In this document: piece after piece, positions 46,480-56,700 of the stretch
How the letters are laid out: the number at the start of each line of letters is the position of its first letter
How positions within the stretch are numbered: the stretch's first letter is position 1
NCBI GenBank assembly: GCA_030704615.1
Contig: CM060734.1
Location: forward strand, 63,134,042 to 63,198,041
Reading direction: 5' to 3'
Origin: Takakia lepidozioides
Taxonomy: Eukaryota; Streptophyta; Takakiopsida; Takakiales; Takakiaceae
Length of the DNA: 64,000 bases
Translations under genes and position numbers: made by a program
Notes under the pieces: generated by a model
The model's input: only the letters and a program-made list of their open reading frames with translations
Told to the model about the DNA's origin: nothing
Databases searched by the model: none

Positions 46480-46972
46480 GGTACGGAAGGTCTATCTTCC
46501 GGAACTGAGTGCCTATGGAGCGCCATGTGTACTATCTTCCCGTGCAGTACCACCTTCCGCTACAACCTTCCGATACATAGCACAGGCAGAGCGACACATG
46601 GGCCAATCGGGCGCCATGTCAGGGAATGCCCGGGCCCGCGGGCATTCACAAGCGTTCGGGCCGGCCCTCGGGCTGCCGCCCTCGTGCGGGCTGGGACCTC
46701 ACGCCCGTGAATGCCCTCGGGCCTGGGTGTCGTGCACCTAAGCATCGTGCCACAACATACATCGCTGTCCACCACACAATCTAAGCACACAATCCTAGAA
46801 AGCTATACCACAATAGATAATGAAAGTGAACATAATGGAAACCCTCCACTCATGAATCCATTCAATCACATAAAGTAAGTCAAGCCAAGGGCACCCTTGC
46901 TAAGGGAATCCACCCTACAAAGCCCTCACCACACTCCCTCTCAATACCTAGAGCTATGGAGGTGAGAGAAGT
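46480..46972. other. GC-rich stretch and 3' flank of the methyltransferase element
   Basis: No gene recognised. Words of the 46973-47150 repeat (ACATCGCTGTCCA) recur near 46760. Confidence 0.4.
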
Positions 46973-47657
46973 TGTCGTGCGCATACATATCGCTACACAA
47001 CTACATCGTTGTCCAAAACCACACAACACATGTGCACACCACACACTAGTATACCACTAGTCCACCACTAGTCCAACCACTAGGCTACAACTAGTCAGTC
47101 ACTAGGCTGCCACTATGCTGCCCACTATGGCAGTCACTAGTTCACACAATGATAAAGAAGAAGAATACAAGCACAAGCTCATGCGAGCTCACAAAGCTGA
47201 AGCATAAACTCATGCATATATAACCTCATCACTCAAATACAAGTCAAGCCAAGTGCACCCCACGCCATGGGGAATCCACACTACGGCGCCATAGCTAGGC
47301 GCGGTGAGGCTCAACTCGAGAAAGATGAGTCTCCCGCGCTTGCCGTGAAGATAACCACTCTAGGGCCTAAATCTGCCTTGACCCCTAGATTGACACTTGG
47401 GCCAATCCCAAATGTCAATATGTAAAAGCTAGCTATTTCCTAGCTAGTTTCACACTAGTGGTAAAATAACTTGACAGCTGTCGTGCACATACATATCGCT
47501 ACACAACTACATCGCTGTCCAAAACCACACAACACATGTGCACACCACACACTAGTATACCACTAGTCCACCACTAATCCAACCACTAATCCAACCACTA
47601 GGCTACAACAAGTCAGTCACTAGGCTGCCCACTATGGCAGTCGCTAGTCCACACAAT
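46973..47657 (-). repeat. Nested direct repeats A-B-A' at the 3' end of the methyltransferase element
   Basis: A (46973-47150) and A' (47479-47657) are about 180-bp direct repeats, on the minus strand starting TGTGTGRACTAG and ending GCACGACA. They enclose B (47150-47467). B recurs at 55672-55989, so B belongs to the element's terminal repeat. A' is preceded on the minus strand by CTAGGGGGG, a plausible polypurine tract. A with TG...CA ends could itself be an LTR-like unit. Confidence 0.7.
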
Positions 47658-47915
47658 CGCCCCCCTAGCTGGTGCTTAGGTCCCTCTAAGTCCAGGTAGC
47701 CACAAGATGTAATAGTGACCATAGCCTCACTAAGTCCTCCACCACTATCCCTACTACACTCAAACTCGGTAGATCAAGAGGCCGGGTGCAAGAGTTGCCC
47801 CATCGTTAGTCGTCGTCTTGCAACCTGTGAACTTGAGCTTGGGATCTCATGTATTGATTCCTATGAGCTTGGCCTCCCATGTCTTGTTAGCTGCCTCTAG
47901 TCATGTCCACTGCCA

Positions 47916-48206
47916 CTATCCCAAGCAGTGTGGACACAACCAATCTCCGTCAGGAACCTTCTCAAGAGGTGGTGTCAAGCATCCCATATGCCAACCCCTT
48001 GAGCATCGATCACACACCAGCATGGTGGCTGCCCCTTTGGCAGACCCACAGAGCATGCACCTCAAACCTGCAGGTACCACTGCCAAGTTTGGGTCAACTC
48101 TGCCATCATCATTGGGAAGGTGACATGGCGCACAATTACGCACATGGTCCTTCCAAGTCATGTCATCCCGACCCTCCAAGATCAGGACCCCTGAGGGCAA
48201 CACCTC
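47916..48206 (-). CDS. PHD finger at the C-terminus of gypsy pol
   Basis: In frame with the integrase after one TGA (48209-48207), the reading continues EVLPSGVLILEG, DHVRNCAPCHLP and then a complete C4-H-C3 finger: CMLC, CDRC, a His in GWH, C in MGC, and CPHC, with a Trp (GDW) two residues before the last pair. PHD fingers bind histone H3 tails, mostly by methylation state at K4; in chromoviruses a chromodomain normally takes this end of pol and steers integration. A targeting role here is inference. All eight ligands are present. Confidence 0.9.
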   Translation of the reverse strand, partial: EVLPSGVLILEGRDDMTWKDHVRNCAPCHLPNDDGRVDPNLAVVPAGLRCMLCGSAKGAATMLVCDRCSRGWHMGCLTPPLEKVPDGDWLCPHCLG

Positions 48207-49943
48207 TCAAACCCTCAAAATAACACGCCCTGCAGTAACATCCAGAGTCGTAGGAGCAGTCTGCTGCAAATAAACATAGTCACCAGGGCTAAACCTCCGA
48301 ACCACAGGACGATATCCTCCACCACGTATAGTGGCATACCTCAACGTATCACGGTGCTGTGCAATGGCAAGGTTCTCAAAAGCCATGGGCATGACTTTCT
48401 TGAACAACTCTGCACACTGATCACATGCACGTACCCACACGTCCGGATTGTCAAGGTTAAGGACTTGAGCAGTGTCCCTACGAATGGCTGCAGACAAATC
48501 CGGCTCTCGGCCAAAGAGAAGGAAATATGGTGAGAAGGAGGCAAGTGATGCTTGTTTGCTGAACCTGTAGCCCATGGCTAACCAAGGAACCTGAAGATCC
48601 CAATCTCCTAGGTGTCCCTTCTGCAAACCATACTTACGCAAACCCCTCTTCACCGTCTGAACAACTCTCTCTGTTAAGCCATCGGCCTCAGGATGATCCC
48701 GAGAAGTGGTGCGGTGGTCTATCAAGGCTTTATCACACAAAGCTTGAAACTCCCCCAAGAACTCTCTCTCTTGGTCCGTGAGTACCTCAGCTGGAGCACC
48801 AAATCGGCTAAGCACACGATCCAAGAATGCATACGCAGCCCCCTCACTAGCCTTGTCAGGCAATGGAACCAACTCAATCCACTTGGAGAAGTGCTCCACC
48901 ATCACCAACACATATTTGTGGTGGCGCATAATCAGTGGCAACAGTCCTGCGAAGTCAAGACTCCACCTGTAGCCCAATCCTATGATTGGTAAAGGATGCA
49001 ACTGTGGTGTAGGGGTGTTGAATGAAGCATGCACCCTATCACACACCATGCACCTAGCCACGAACGGTTGCACCTTTGTATGCATACCACGCCACCAATA
49101 CTGCCCTTGCAGTAAACTGTGAGTGCGTCGCACTCCAAAATGCCCCAACTCCTCATGGGCATGCCGCACTAACCGTGCATGCTGTGTAGGGTGAGGCACA
49201 ATCCTCACCCGACCATCCTCCCACACTCGAAGTAGGTGTATCCCCTCCCACTTGAACCTCTTGGCTCGTTGCAGGATCTGATCCCTCTCCCTGGCAGTCA
49301 CAGTGGCTGCCGTGTCTCCCGTGCGGAGGTAGTCCAACACAGCCGAATCCTCATGTATATCTCTGGCACCACCTGGCTCATCACTAGCCTCAGGGTCCTC
49401 AGACACTCCGTCTACAGTCATCCTTGTTGTAGGTCCAACCTGACCTCCCGATGCCAAGATATACAAAAATGTAGATGCGTGCCATCCCGACACCATCTCC
49501 TCGTCCGTCTCACCATGCCACCGAGCTCCAGTGTCATCCTGCTGGCTCATGCATGGATTGCGACTCAATCCATTTGCATCCCGATTGACCAAACTTGGTC
49601 GATGCACAACCTGAAAGTCATACTCCTGGAGTATGAGTGCCCACTGTGCAAGCTTCCCCGTAAGCTTGTCTGACTCCATCAACCACTTGAGTGGCTGGTG
49701 ATCCGTGACAAGGGTGAAAAGATTGCCGTATAGATAGCACCTGAAGTGTGCCACGGCCCACACTGCAGCTAAGCACTCTCCCTCATATGAGCTATACTTA
49801 GCCTCTGCAGCGTTGTTCGAGCGGCTAGCATAAGCCACTACGAACTCTCTTCCCTCATCATCCACCTGTGTGAGCACCACTCCAAGCCCCATCATGCTCC
49901 AATCTGTATGCAGCTGAAAGGGACACCCCCTGATAGGTCGTCT
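48207..49943 (-). CDS. Gypsy RNase H and integrase
   Basis: RNase H: FQLHTDWS, EFVVAYASRSNN, YSSYEGECLAAVWA, TDHQPLKWLM, then the tether LTGKLAQWALIL. HHCC finger: HAEELGHFGVRRTH and VARCMVCDRVH (the two His in HAHEELGH on reading back). Core: YRWSLDFAGLL, VMVEHFSKWIELV, LTDQEREFLGEF and HPEADGLTERVVQ (DDE residues present). C-terminal: GDYVYLQQTAP. The ORF of 48207-49895 is uninterrupted, better preserved than most other pol frames here. The in-frame extension to about 49943 reads PILRRPIRGCPF. Confidence 0.92.
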   Translation of the reverse strand, partial: RRPIRGCPFQLHTDWSMMGLGVVLTQVDDEGREFVVAYASRSNNAAEAKYSSYEGECLAAVWAVAHFRCYLYGNLFTLVTDHQPLKWLMESDKLTGKLAQWALILQEYDFQVVHRPSLVNRDANGLSRNPCMSQQDDTGARWHGETDEEMVSGWHASTFLYILASGGQVGPTTRMTVDGVSEDPEASDEPGGARDIHEDSAVLDYLRTGDTAATVTARERDQILQRAKRFKWEGIHLLRVWEDGRVRIVPHPTQHARLVRHAHEELGHFGVRRTHSLLQGQYWWRGMHTKVQPFVARCMVCDRVHASFNTPTPQLHPLPIIGLGYRWSLDFAGLLPLIMRHHKYVLVMVEHFSKWIELVPLPDKASEGAAYAFLDRVLSRFGAPAEVLTDQEREFLGEFQALCDKALIDHRTTSRDHPEADGLTERVVQTVKRGLRKYGLQKGHLGDWDLQVPWLAMGYRFSKQASLASFSPYFLLFGREPDLSAAIRRDTAQVLNLDNPDVWVRACDQCAELFKKVMPMAFENLAIAQHRDTLRYATIRGGGYRPVVRRFSPGDYVYLQQTAPTTLDVTAGRVILRV

Positions 49944-50024
49944 CAGGATAGGCGCCGAGGTCTATGTTGCAACCTCTTGAGTAGTACTCCCTACCTGCTC
50001 AGTCAGTGACAAGGCCTCATCCTA
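49944..50024 (-). pseudogene. Pre-RT linker directly fused to RNase H (RT deleted)
   Basis: After the methyltransferase the frame reads EMMG-TAG-DEALSLTEQ, then to EVAT-TAG, then TSAPILRRP of RNase H. The relative at 3345-3430 has EMMGQDEELSLTEQ...EVAA-TAG-CAACCA, so the first TAG replaces a CAG codon. The roughly 300 residues of RT that should follow are missing, and the junction falls at the second TAG (49964-49962) while keeping frame. Confidence 0.8.
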
Positions 50025-51428
50025 CCCCATCATCTCATCCTGAAGGACTTCCTCCACCCGAGAAAAATCCCCAACCTCATATTTCATCGCCACATTGGCT
50101 GCCAACTCCCTCTGAACCTCGAGCACCTCCCACGTGTGCCATGGATGCCTGCACCCCGTGGTCCTCATATGCTCGCCCTTACTCACTGCCTGTACTGTCT
50201 TGGTAGGCAGAGAGACCATCGAGGGAAGTGTACTCCGCACTCTGCGTTGCTCAGCCATAGCCAAGCTGATAATCCAGGTCAAGCAATTGAGATCCATTGC
50301 TTGCCCCAACACCTGACGACGTGATGCCTCAGAAAGAGACGACACTGCCGTGGTACCAGTGGTAAAACCCATTGCCCGCTCATGCTCATCAGCATTAGGC
50401 TCCACTAACTGCTGCAACTGAGCATCCCACAAGAGGCCAGGTCCACTATCCCGGAAAGCATGCGATCCTGGGAAGCTGAGCAGTGTAGGTACTGTTGCTC
50501 GTGGTTGACCCACCTTGTTGACCACTGCCAAAGGCGAACGGTCATCGTGTCTCACACGCTGAGACTGCCTCCATGTGTCCACAATGCTATCCACTGTGAG
50601 ATGTGCTGGCCGCTGCACCCCATCAAATGCACACTTGAGCAGTGCGGGTGGCATCAAGTTAGTCCACCATAGCCGTGGACGATGAGCCCGTGACCCCACT
50701 GTAGCTGCATCTAGCAACACTGCTGACCCAAGCCACGACCGGACTTGATGCACACTGGCCATCACCCTGGCCCAAGAATCGCCCATCAGTGGCACATTCT
50801 CCAAGATGTATGCTGGAGATACAGCTTGATGAAGCTGCAAGTGGCGCAAAACCCGCACCATCTCCCAAAACAGACCCGACCTCGAGTCTCGCAATCCATT
50901 GCCATGCCCGGCTGATGAATGCCATTGGCAGGGCCAACCTGCCACTACCAAATCAATGGAGCCAACCCACTCCAAATCCTACGCCCCCAGCAACGAAATG
51001 TCTGCTGGCAAGGCTTGCTGATATCTACGAATTGCAGACACCGACAACAACTCAGGGTACCGCTGCACCAACTGAGCAACATGGCTAAGTGAAACGCGTC
51101 GTGCAGTCTCATCCCTCTCCACATACAGGTAACGCCGAACTCGTACACCTGCCTGTAACACAGCAGCCAATCCAGTGCTGATCCCGCCAAACAAGTCCAG
51201 AACACAAATGCCTTCATCCGGATACTGCCACACAATAGGTGTGGTGTCCAATGGAGACAGCTGAGGTGGTCTTGGTGCAATCCCTGCACTCTCCTCCTCT
51301 CCTGACGGTACAAAAGCCTCCACCCAGGCTTGTTGCACCCGTCGATCAGCATCCCGCTGCAAATCCTTGCTCATGCCCCACAATGGAGTCTGAGCAACCA
51401 TGGTAGGCAACTCCGCCATACCATACAT
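50022..51428 (-). CDS. C5 cytosine DNA methyltransferase domain of the gypsy element
   Basis: The frame runs through one TAG (50981-50979) and has the C5-methyltransferase motifs in order: I (VLDLFGGISTGLAAVLQAG, AdoMet loop, about 51200), II (YLYVERDETARR), IV (DLVVAGWPCQ with the catalytic Cys, about 50930), VI (ILENVPLMG, catalytic Glu, about 50800), VIII (AHRPRLWWTNL, about 50690), a target-recognition span, IX/X (ERAMGF; RRQVLGQAMDLN, about 50335). LFGGISTGL and AHRPRLWW resemble DNMT3 (LFDGIATGL, AHRARYFWG) more than DNMT1/CMT. No PWWP, ADD, BAH or chromodomain is present. Expected to methylate cytosine, perhaps the element's own cDNA; that is inference. A Thr/Ser-poor tail of about 90 residues follows (TWEVLEVQREL). 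TAG at 50981 is one change from CAG. Confidence 0.92.
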
Positions 51429-51434
51429 GTCATC

Positions 51435-51902
51435 CTACTCTCCCAGAGGTGGCACATCCTCTGAATGAGCGTTGCCCTCAAGCAACTCTCTAGGCCAACT
51501 CACTGCCGCTGTGAATGCTGCTAGTGTCGGCATCTTGCCTCGTTGGGCAACCGTAACTCCTCCTATGAACATCACAGGGAGCTGCACACACCGGCCCTCC
51601 CCTGACTGCCATGCATGCCTATAGGAAGCTGACTCCTCCCAAAAATCCAGGGTGAAGCCCATGGGGTACAACACTGCCCCACCAACCAGGACATCGTATG
51701 AGACCGTGTCTGTCACAATGGCCTTGGCTCGCATCACTGAGCCATCTGTAGGGTGATCCGGCCGTAGTCTGATAGCCAACTCACGCCGTGTCATGCCCCG
51801 AGCCTGCTCCGATCCTCCTAGAGACGTCTGTATCTGGAAAAGACAAGGCTCCATATCCGCCTCCGTGAGGCCCAAGCTTGTAATAGCAGCTTGTAATAGC
51901 AC
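51435..51902 (-). pseudogene. Retroelement aspartic protease-like region
   Basis: ITSLGLTEADMEPC, AKAIVTDTVSYDVLVGG and VLYPMGFTLDFW match the second half of gypsy-type retropepsin regions (YDVLLGxxVLYPLG). The catalytic D-S/T-G that should lie just upstream was not found; a 13-base duplication (GCTATTACAAGC) at about 51880-51905 disturbs that spot. In the same frame as the methyltransferase, separated by TAG at 51437-51435. Confidence 0.7.
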
Positions 51903-53539
51903 CTCGTGGCTCAGGAACTCGTGCTGCTCCTCGACTCACGGCTGCAGTAGACTCCACCTGCACTAGTGGTAGTGCTGCTCCACACATGAATCCCATGCCT
52001 CCCATATCTCCTCCCTCAGGAGCAGGAGGTGGACCATCCGGCCTTAGAGCCGGTACCACCTGAGCTGTAGCCATGGCAGCGAGCCTCTGCTCTAGCTGCT
52101 GAAGCCGGTTGGCCATGCCTTGGTCAACACCCTGACCTCCGCGTCCTTGGCCATGTTGAGCTTGCCCTTGGCCTGCACCTCGTGGCTGGCCACCTCGTCC
52201 TCTCTGGGCTGCTCCACCTTGCCCCCGGCCACCATTGTTCCCTTGGAACTGGCCTGGGCGCAACTCGGGATGTAAACCATAACACTGGGCCTCTCCATGC
52301 CCGTGCTTGCCACAATGCCCACACTGCAACTGTGCAGGCTGTGCATGTGCCGGCCCTTTGCCTCCCTCTGGGCAATCCTTCTTGATATGGGGTCCTCCAC
52401 ATGTCCAGCACACCACATCCGCCCGTTGTTGGCCAGCAAATGAAGGGAGAGACCCCTGCATCTGAGGTCCTCTCTCCCCTTCCCTGAGCTTCACCTGAGC
52501 CCCCTTGTTGCCTTGAGCACGTTGAGGTAGTGGTTGGCTAGGAGTACCACTACCACGTGGTGTCTCCTTAGCAAATCCCACCATGACCACTCGTTCCTCC
52601 ACCATGTTGAGCTCTATCCGCTCTTCCAGCAAAAACACATTTGCTAAGGTGGGTTGGGCCGCTTGTAGGAGAGTTGCATCCCGCACCCTTCTTCTCAGCT
52701 CCTTGTCCAATATCCCATACCAGAATTGGACTGCCTGAGCTTCCGTAACCCCTTGCGTTACATTTATCAAGCGCCTCATGCGAGTGAAAGCCTCCCTCAG
52801 CTCTCGGTCGGGATCCGTTGGAACTCTTGCAAGCTCCGCAACTTCTCTGTCCTCACCCCTTGGTAATTCCCTCTCAACTCTTCGAAGAACTCCACAACAG
52901 GGTTGAAGGCAGACACGGGTACTAGTGCTGGTGCGGTAGTGGCTTGGGTGGACGTCGTAGCTACTGTACCACTAGTACCACTAGTCCCACTACTACTTGC
53001 TGAAGCTGCCGGTGCAGCGGCAGGTGTAGCCACGGCCCTCGTGGCTCTAGTGCCCTTAGTGATGGAGACATAGTCGGGTGACCAATATATCCTCCACTCC
53101 TCAATCTCAACCTCATGCCCCCGCCTGAACTCATGGTAATCATCCATAGGCGGCCCCTCAAGGTGCTGAAACATCCCTTCCATGCCATGAAAGGCGTAAA
53201 TAGTTGTGGATTGCGCATTTGCTGCAAATCACACCAACTATCAAACTCTTGGATAAAATCATCCAACTCAATGGTGCCCACCGCCCCAGAGTACCTTCGT
53301 GGCCCCTTGGTAGCTCCATACATCTCCTCCATTGTGTCCCACAACAATGGCAAAGAAACAACTTGCACCGCTGGTATGAGTCCTCCTGATTCACAATCCG
53401 AATCAGAACCTTCCATAGAAGACACAGGAGGTGAAGGTGGCCTAAACCGCACACCTCGTCTCGTGTACCCACTAGTATCGCTAGTGCTCGAACCGGCACT
53501 GTCCCCAGCAACTAGTGGCACCTCCGTGTTGACACTCAA
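51781..53539 (-). pseudogene. Gag with zinc knuckles, frameshifted
   Basis: Three overlapping frames form one gag: 52961-53539 (start MSVNTEVPLVAGDSAG; capsid part TIELDDFIQEFDSWC), 52797-53183 and 51781-52779 (RELREAFTRM, QFWYGILDKELRRRV). Two knuckles follow: CWTCGGPHIKKDC (one residue short of the CCHC rule) and CGHCGKHGHGEAQC (perfect CX2CX4HX4C), with a Gly/Gln/Arg-rich RGG-like stretch that should bind RNA. Two frame slips near 53180 and 52800. Confidence 0.85.
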
Positions 53540-55671
53540 CCGGTCATGAACAAGTCCCTAATCCCCTCTCCACAAGGTAACCGGGTAGAGAACCTGTTGC
53601 GGCTTATGGTTTGGAATACTAAGTTCCTAACATAGCCTACACCTTGTACCTGCATCCACCGCAAGCACTCCTATGGTTGGCTGGTCATCACCTCCAACCT
53701 CACCACAAGAGAAACAATGATGGTTTGGCTGGTCATTACCCCAGCCTCACCATTGACAGCATGCTCTAGGACTGGCCGGTGATCAAATCCGGACCAATCA
53801 CCTATAAAAACAAGCGCCCACACAAAAACTAGCATGGCGCACAGTCAAGCATGCATATATTGAGGGGATCCAAACACAAGAAATCAGAACGACAACTCCC
53901 CCACACCAAAAAAAACTCCACGGTGTTGCTCTTGCAAGGACACCCCAGCCCAAACCCGGACTGACTCTTGCCTCCACCTACGGAAAGGTCTTGGCTTAAT
54001 GAGAGGGTGGAAACTACGAGGAAGAGAAGCTAAAGCAATGCCTAACCCCAACATGCCCTCATCCCAACACTCTTCTTCTCCTCTCTTCCCTCACTTGCAT
54101 GACCATGGGAATATCATGAAGATACTTCTCAAACCGCCCTCCACGAGCTTCAAAATTCGGCCTTCAAGACCACATGCCAGTCCTTACGCAGTCCACCAGT
54201 GCCTCCACGAGTTAGCACAGGCTGTCCACAGGTCAACACGGGCCACCACAGACCAGCACAGGCCCACACAGCTCACTGGTCACAGCCGTCATAGCCCCAC
54301 ACAGGCCACAGCCTGTCATAGCCCTACAAAGGTCACAGGGTCACAGCCTCAAAGGCCACAGCCTATCACAGCCCCACAGGCCACATGTCAGAGCCTGTCA
54401 CAACCCATCACAACCCCAAAGGCCACAGGCACAGCCTGTCACAGCCCCTCACAGCCCCACAGGCAACACGGCACAGCCTGTCACAGCCCGCCACAGCCCA
54501 TCACACGCCCATCACAGCTCGCCATAGCCTGTCACAGCCCACAGCACACCACAGCCACACAGGCCACAGGCCCTGTCACAGCCCCTCACAGCCCCACAGG
54601 CCACTGGTGACAGTTTAGCCATTTCTCCAAGGGGTTTAGCCACGCCAAACTAGGGTTTGTGTCTCTTGGACTCTAGGCTTCTTTGCACCGAGCTATGGCG
54701 GCTGTGAAGAAATCAGCAAGGTATTCTTGCTCTTTCGACTCCCACACACCACCAATAGTAGCCCTAAGCCATGAGGAAGATGGTTGCCACAAACCAAGCC
54801 TTCTTTCTCACTTAGACTCCCCAAACACGCCACTAAACTCAATGGCAAATAACCAAGCCTTGCTTGCCCTCCAAGCTTGAAGATGGAAGCTTCAATGAGC
54901 TAAATACATGCTCCACACATGCAACCTCTTCACACAAGAGGAATCAGCCCCCTATCTTAGCTCCTTGGCTCCTTGATGCTCTCTAAGACAAGACTAAGCA
55001 CTCCACAGCCTTTGCCAAGCTCCTGAAACCCTAAGGCTTACATTTCCAGCCACAAGACACTCCTCTTGTGGTGCAAGAGCTTTTCTTCCAAGCTCTGAAA
55101 CCCTAGGTGCACATTCCATGGCCTTGCCGCACCTCTTAGCTCCTGTTCCAGCCCCGCTTTTGCCATGGCAAGAGCCCTCATACCGCTGGAGTTTTAGATT
55201 GAAACCCCCAACTCAACATAGCCACAAATGCATTGGCTTGCATACAAGAGAAATCAGCCATCTCTCTTCACTCATACCTCCTTATGAGCTTGAAGTTGGA
55301 GCTCCCGATAACTGTGATTTACATCTAACACCCTCGCAGCTCCACATTGCTGCAACTCCTTAACTCGGCCTGCAGCTGAAGAAGACGACCACCAGTTCGC
55401 CCACTCGAGACCAGCATCTCCCCCACTTCACACTAGAAGCCCAAACTTGGTTGCCATAGCGTTGAGCTATGCAACGCCGCTCTTCAACATAGGCTACCCG
55501 CCTCTCTATCCATTGCAAACCTGCAACCTGTTCGCCTTTGTACTCTATCCACTTTGGATAGGCTCATGCACGGATCCCTGCACTCTAGGCTGAACCGCTT
55601 CTCATGAAAACTCAAGTGCTACAAAACAACTCGAACCTGGCACTCACAGACTCGAGCTGATCTTTCTCGAG
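53540..55671 (-). other. Leader of the methyltransferase element
   Basis: About 2.1 kb between gag and the right terminal repeat without convincing coding sequence. It includes the CACAGCC tract. No TGG-type primer site was confirmed at the repeat border. Confidence 0.5.
54225..54610. repeat. CACAGCC/CCACAGG low-complexity repeat
   Basis: Irregular repeats of GTCACAGCCC, CACAGCCTGTCACAGCC and CCCCACAGGCCACAG over nearly 400 bases. Similar words form 18538-18667, next to another gypsy element. Open frames through it (Thr/Ser/Pro/Gln-rich) are by-products. Confidence 0.9.
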
Positions 55672-55988
55672 TGATAAAGAAGAAGGATACAAGCACAAGC
55701 TCATGCGAGCTCACAAAGCTGAGGCATAAACTCATGCATATATAACCTCATCACTCAAATACAAGTCAAGCCAAGTGCACCCCACGCCATGGGGAATCCA
55801 CACTATGGCGCCATAGCTAGGCGCGGTGAGGCTCAACTCGAGAAAGATGAGCCTCCCGCGCTTGCCGTGAAGATAACCACTCTAGGGCCTAAATCTGCCT
55901 TGACCCCTGGATTGACACTTGGGCCAATCCCAAATGTCAATATGTAAAAGCTAGCTATTTCCTAGCTAGTTTCACACTAGTGGTAAAA

Positions 55989-56700
55989 TGTCGCGCACCT
56001 CACTTCGGTAAGCTCCCCCCTCAAGTCATAGTTACTCGCTTCATACGCGCGCCTAACTCCCAACCTGGCCGCCAGGCCAACTTGGAGCTTCGGCTGCTCA
56101 CCGGGGCATAACAGTCCCCCTTTGATCCCCCAAAGAACCCTCCAACGATTTCAAACCAGAGGAATTCCCTTTGGTAGTTGGTAGTCCGGAACAGCTCCCC
56201 ACTCTTTGGTCGCTTTCCGGCTCGCTCGCTTACTCACTAGCTTTTGGTCACCAACGGGCTTGCACCGTTCTTGGGGTTACTACTCCCTATATATACTTCT
56301 GTAGCTGTCCGCGGGGGTTTCACAAACAACCATGTCATTTTATGGCGAACCACCACGAACACCCTCGACTCCCGGTGATGAGTCGCGGTGAGTCTTGGCC
56401 CCCTATGGACCGTGATGAGTCCCAAGACTCCCCACGACTCCCACCACGAGGTCTCCGCCCCAGGGTGAGTCCTATGCCACCCCCACTAAGTCCCGCTAAG
56501 CTACCACCACCCCTTGTGGAGCCACCCCCACCGCAACCCGGTGTGCGGGGCTCCACCTAGTGAGCGCCTCTGCCTCCTTGAGTGCCTTGGGCACTCAAGG
56601 GTGCTTCAGCCCCCCATACCTATCGCTACCACTGCCCCCACCACAGGGGCAGCCCCTCTTGTGTCCCGACCCCCTGCCCTCAAGGCAAAGGGCCGCGACA
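55989..56700 (-). mobile_element. Chromovirus LTR, minus orientation
   Basis: The 712-base segment has TGTCGCGG at its minus-strand start (56700) and GCGCGACA at its end (55989), TG...CA with matching inverted tips. It is a close inverted copy of 57839-58674. A TATA-like TATATATA lies at about 56289-56296. It is probably the 3' LTR of the element whose chromodomain lies at 57607-57837. It cuts the methyltransferase element's right repeat. Confidence 0.85.

Larger units (their letters stand above)
47150..55989 (-). mobile_element. Ty3/gypsy element encoding a cytosine DNA methyltransferase and a PHD finger
   Basis: The terminal repeats B (47150-47467) and B' (55672-55989) are both 318 bases with about five differences by eye, implying a fairly recent insertion. 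Between them on the minus strand are a 2-kb leader (53.54-55.67 kb), gag, protease, methyltransferase, a linker where RT should be, RNase H, integrase and PHD finger. Protease to PHD is one reading frame with stops at 51437, 50981, 50024, 49964 and 48209. The right repeat is cut by a chromovirus LTR that starts at 55989. The element likely depended on a relative for RT. Confidence 0.88.

Noticed and set aside
50022-51428. Bacterial restriction-modification methyltransferase contamination
   Set aside because: Flanked in frame by gypsy protease, RNase H and integrase and present as a second fragment at 16.7 kb; motif details are DNMT3-like.
53999-54610. 203-codon plus-strand ORF rich in Ser/Pro/Gln/Thr
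   Set aside because: It is the translation of the CACAGCC low-complexity repeat in the leader of a minus-strand element; no start context or domain.
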